NCBI GenBank assembly: GCA_021790055.1
Contig: JAJYIL010000137.1
Location: 1-7,566, forward strand
DNA length: 7,566 nt
Direction: 5' to 3'
Source: Bacteroidota bacterium
Lineage (GTDB): Bacteria; Bacteroidota; Ignavibacteria; Ignavibacteriales; Ignavibacteriaceae
Shown here in pieces: positions 7,136 through 7,566 of this stretch. How positions within the stretch are numbered: position 1 is the stretch's first letter; each line of letters starts with the position of its first letter. The notes beneath the pieces were generated by a model. It was not told the DNA's origin. It saw nothing but the letters and a program-made list of their open reading frames with translations, and searched no databases. Position numbers and translations under genes: made by a program.

Positions 7136-7450
7136 AAGTCATGATTCTTCGAAATAATGTCTAATATCTTCGAAGTTACGGCAGGTATCTTCGAAGTTGT
7201 GTTTAGTATCCCCGAAGCTGCGGCGAACATCTTCGAAGTTCTGTCCAATATCTTCAATGTTCTGGCGAAGGTCTTCGAAGTTTTGTCTGGAATCTTCGAA
7301 ACCGTGTCTGAAGTTTTCGAAGTTCTGTCTGAAGTCTTCGAAGTTTTGTCTGGAATCTTCGAAACCGTGTCTGAAGTTTTCGAAGTTCTGTCTGAAGTCT
7401 TCGAAGTTTTGTCTGACATCTTCGAAGTTCTGTCTAACATCTTCGAAGTT
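7136..7450. repeat. Tandem array of fifteen 21-bp units, each with a TTCGAA core
   Basis: TTCGAA or a close variant starts at 7148 and every 21 bp up to 7442, with no insertion or deletion across 15 units. Thirteen cores are exact; CCCGAA at 7211 and TTCAAT at 7253 are the exceptions. Units near the low-coordinate end are more diverged. The middle (7271-7415) is a perfect 63-bp higher-order repeat: three-unit blocks 7283-7345 and 7346-7408 are identical, which shows recent duplication. A 16th degraded unit (7115-7135) continues in phase. Because the unit is a multiple of three and lacks stops in several frames, both strands show open frames. The most likely protein is given as a separate entry. 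Confidence 0.95.
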
Positions 7451-7492
7451 TAGAGTAATATCTGCGGAATATAACTTGTGATTTTTGATCAT
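7139..7492 (-). CDS. Hypothetical 117-aa heptad-repeat (NFEDxRQ) protein, probable coiled coil
   Basis: I do not recognise this protein. After a 14-residue leader (MIKNHKLYSADITL) the product is 15 in-register heptads of consensus NFEDxRQ, the last one cut short by the stop. Phe is at one hydrophobic position and V/F/I/L/S/T three residues later, the 3-4 spacing of an amphipathic or coiled-coil helix, with Glu/Asp and Arg at surface positions. No signal peptide or membrane segment is seen. The frame was chosen from the substitutions between units. The most variable columns are this frame's third positions (GAT/GAC, GTT/GTC, CAG/CAA/CAC), and the Arg codon swaps AGA for CGC, two changes that keep the residue. 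The +1 frame has its wobble columns among the most conserved. ATG 7492 is the only ATG in frame, and no Shine-Dalgarno precedes it. The gene is on the exporter strand, 249 bp upstream. It may be a non-coding satellite or decaying; expression is unproven. Confidence 0.45.
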   Translation of the reverse strand: MIKNHKLYSADITLNFEDVRQNFEDVRQNFEDFRQNFENFRHGFEDSRQNFEDFRQNFENFRHGFEDSRQNFEDLRQNIEDIGQNFEDVRRSFGDTKHNFEDTCRNFEDIRHYFEES

Positions 7493-7566
7493 TTTAAGTG
7501 TTTCTGTGAAGGAAAAATTTTATGAAATTTATGAATGATTTAAAGATATTTTAGAAGTTAAAGAAT

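Noticed and set aside
7069..7440. Minus-strand 123-aa ORF with TSKTSDR-type heptads through the repeat array
   Set aside because: It overlaps the NFEDxRQ frame in another register. Its wobble columns are among the most conserved columns of the repeat, and the AGA/CGC exchange would change residues (Asp to Ala). It is open only because the 21-bp unit has no stop.
7136..7450. CRISPR array
   Set aside because: Units are head-to-tail at 21 bp with no unique spacers between them, and there are no cas genes nearby.
7157..7481. Plus-strand ORFs through the array (IFEVLSE-type and SSKFCLK-type heptads)
   Set aside because: They are by-products of the same stop-free 21-bp unit. Variable columns fall at first or second codon positions in these frames, so there is no sign of selection on their products.
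7522..7554. Tiny plus-strand ORF (MKFMNDLKIF) after a GAAGGA sequence, as a leader peptide
   Set aside because: It has ten codons in AT-rich DNA, with no gene visible downstream before the window ends and no attenuator-like fold.

Overview
The window looks like the chromosome of a bacterium from the Bacteroidota/Ignavibacteriota/Chlorobiota side of the tree. The support is indirect. The base composition is moderately AT-rich, none of the starts has a clear Shine-Dalgarno sequence, and the KdpD input module is encoded apart from its kinase, an arrangement I associate with these phyla. The sequence alone does not fix the genus.

Left part, plus strand (1-3362): the end of a Kdp high-affinity K+ uptake operon. 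It holds the last 73 codons of kdpC, a 156-bp gap with a striking hexamer-built inverted repeat, a 382-residue KdpD input protein (KdpD ATPase domain plus USP-like domain, with no membrane segments and no kinase), and a membrane-bound sensor histidine kinase (TM, periplasmic domain, TM, HAMP, PAS, HisKA, HATPase_c). The kinase start overlaps the KdpD stop by 14 bp. Together the two proteins hold the main activities of one KdpD, but the usual four-helix membrane block is replaced by a periplasmic sensor, HAMP and PAS. No response regulator lies in the window.

Middle, minus strand (3391-6889): a two-gene operon for a heterodimeric type IV ABC exporter of the TM287/TM288-BmrC/BmrD kind. The upstream gene (581 aa) carries the degenerate-site markers, with Gln in the H-loop and an altered Walker A. 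The downstream gene (589 aa) has a complete Walker B/H-loop but a non-canonical signature (SLGQ). The genes overlap by 17 bp. This operon converges with the kdp genes across only 28 bp.

Right part (6890-7566): mostly without recognisable genes, except for a perfect-period 21-bp tandem array of 15 in-phase units plus a decayed 16th, each centred on TTCGAA. Several frames stay open through it. The pattern of substitutions favours a minus-strand frame that encodes about 15 heptads of consensus NFEDxRQ, a probable short coiled-coil protein of unknown function. This array and the hexamer palindrome upstream of kdpD are the least explained parts of the window.
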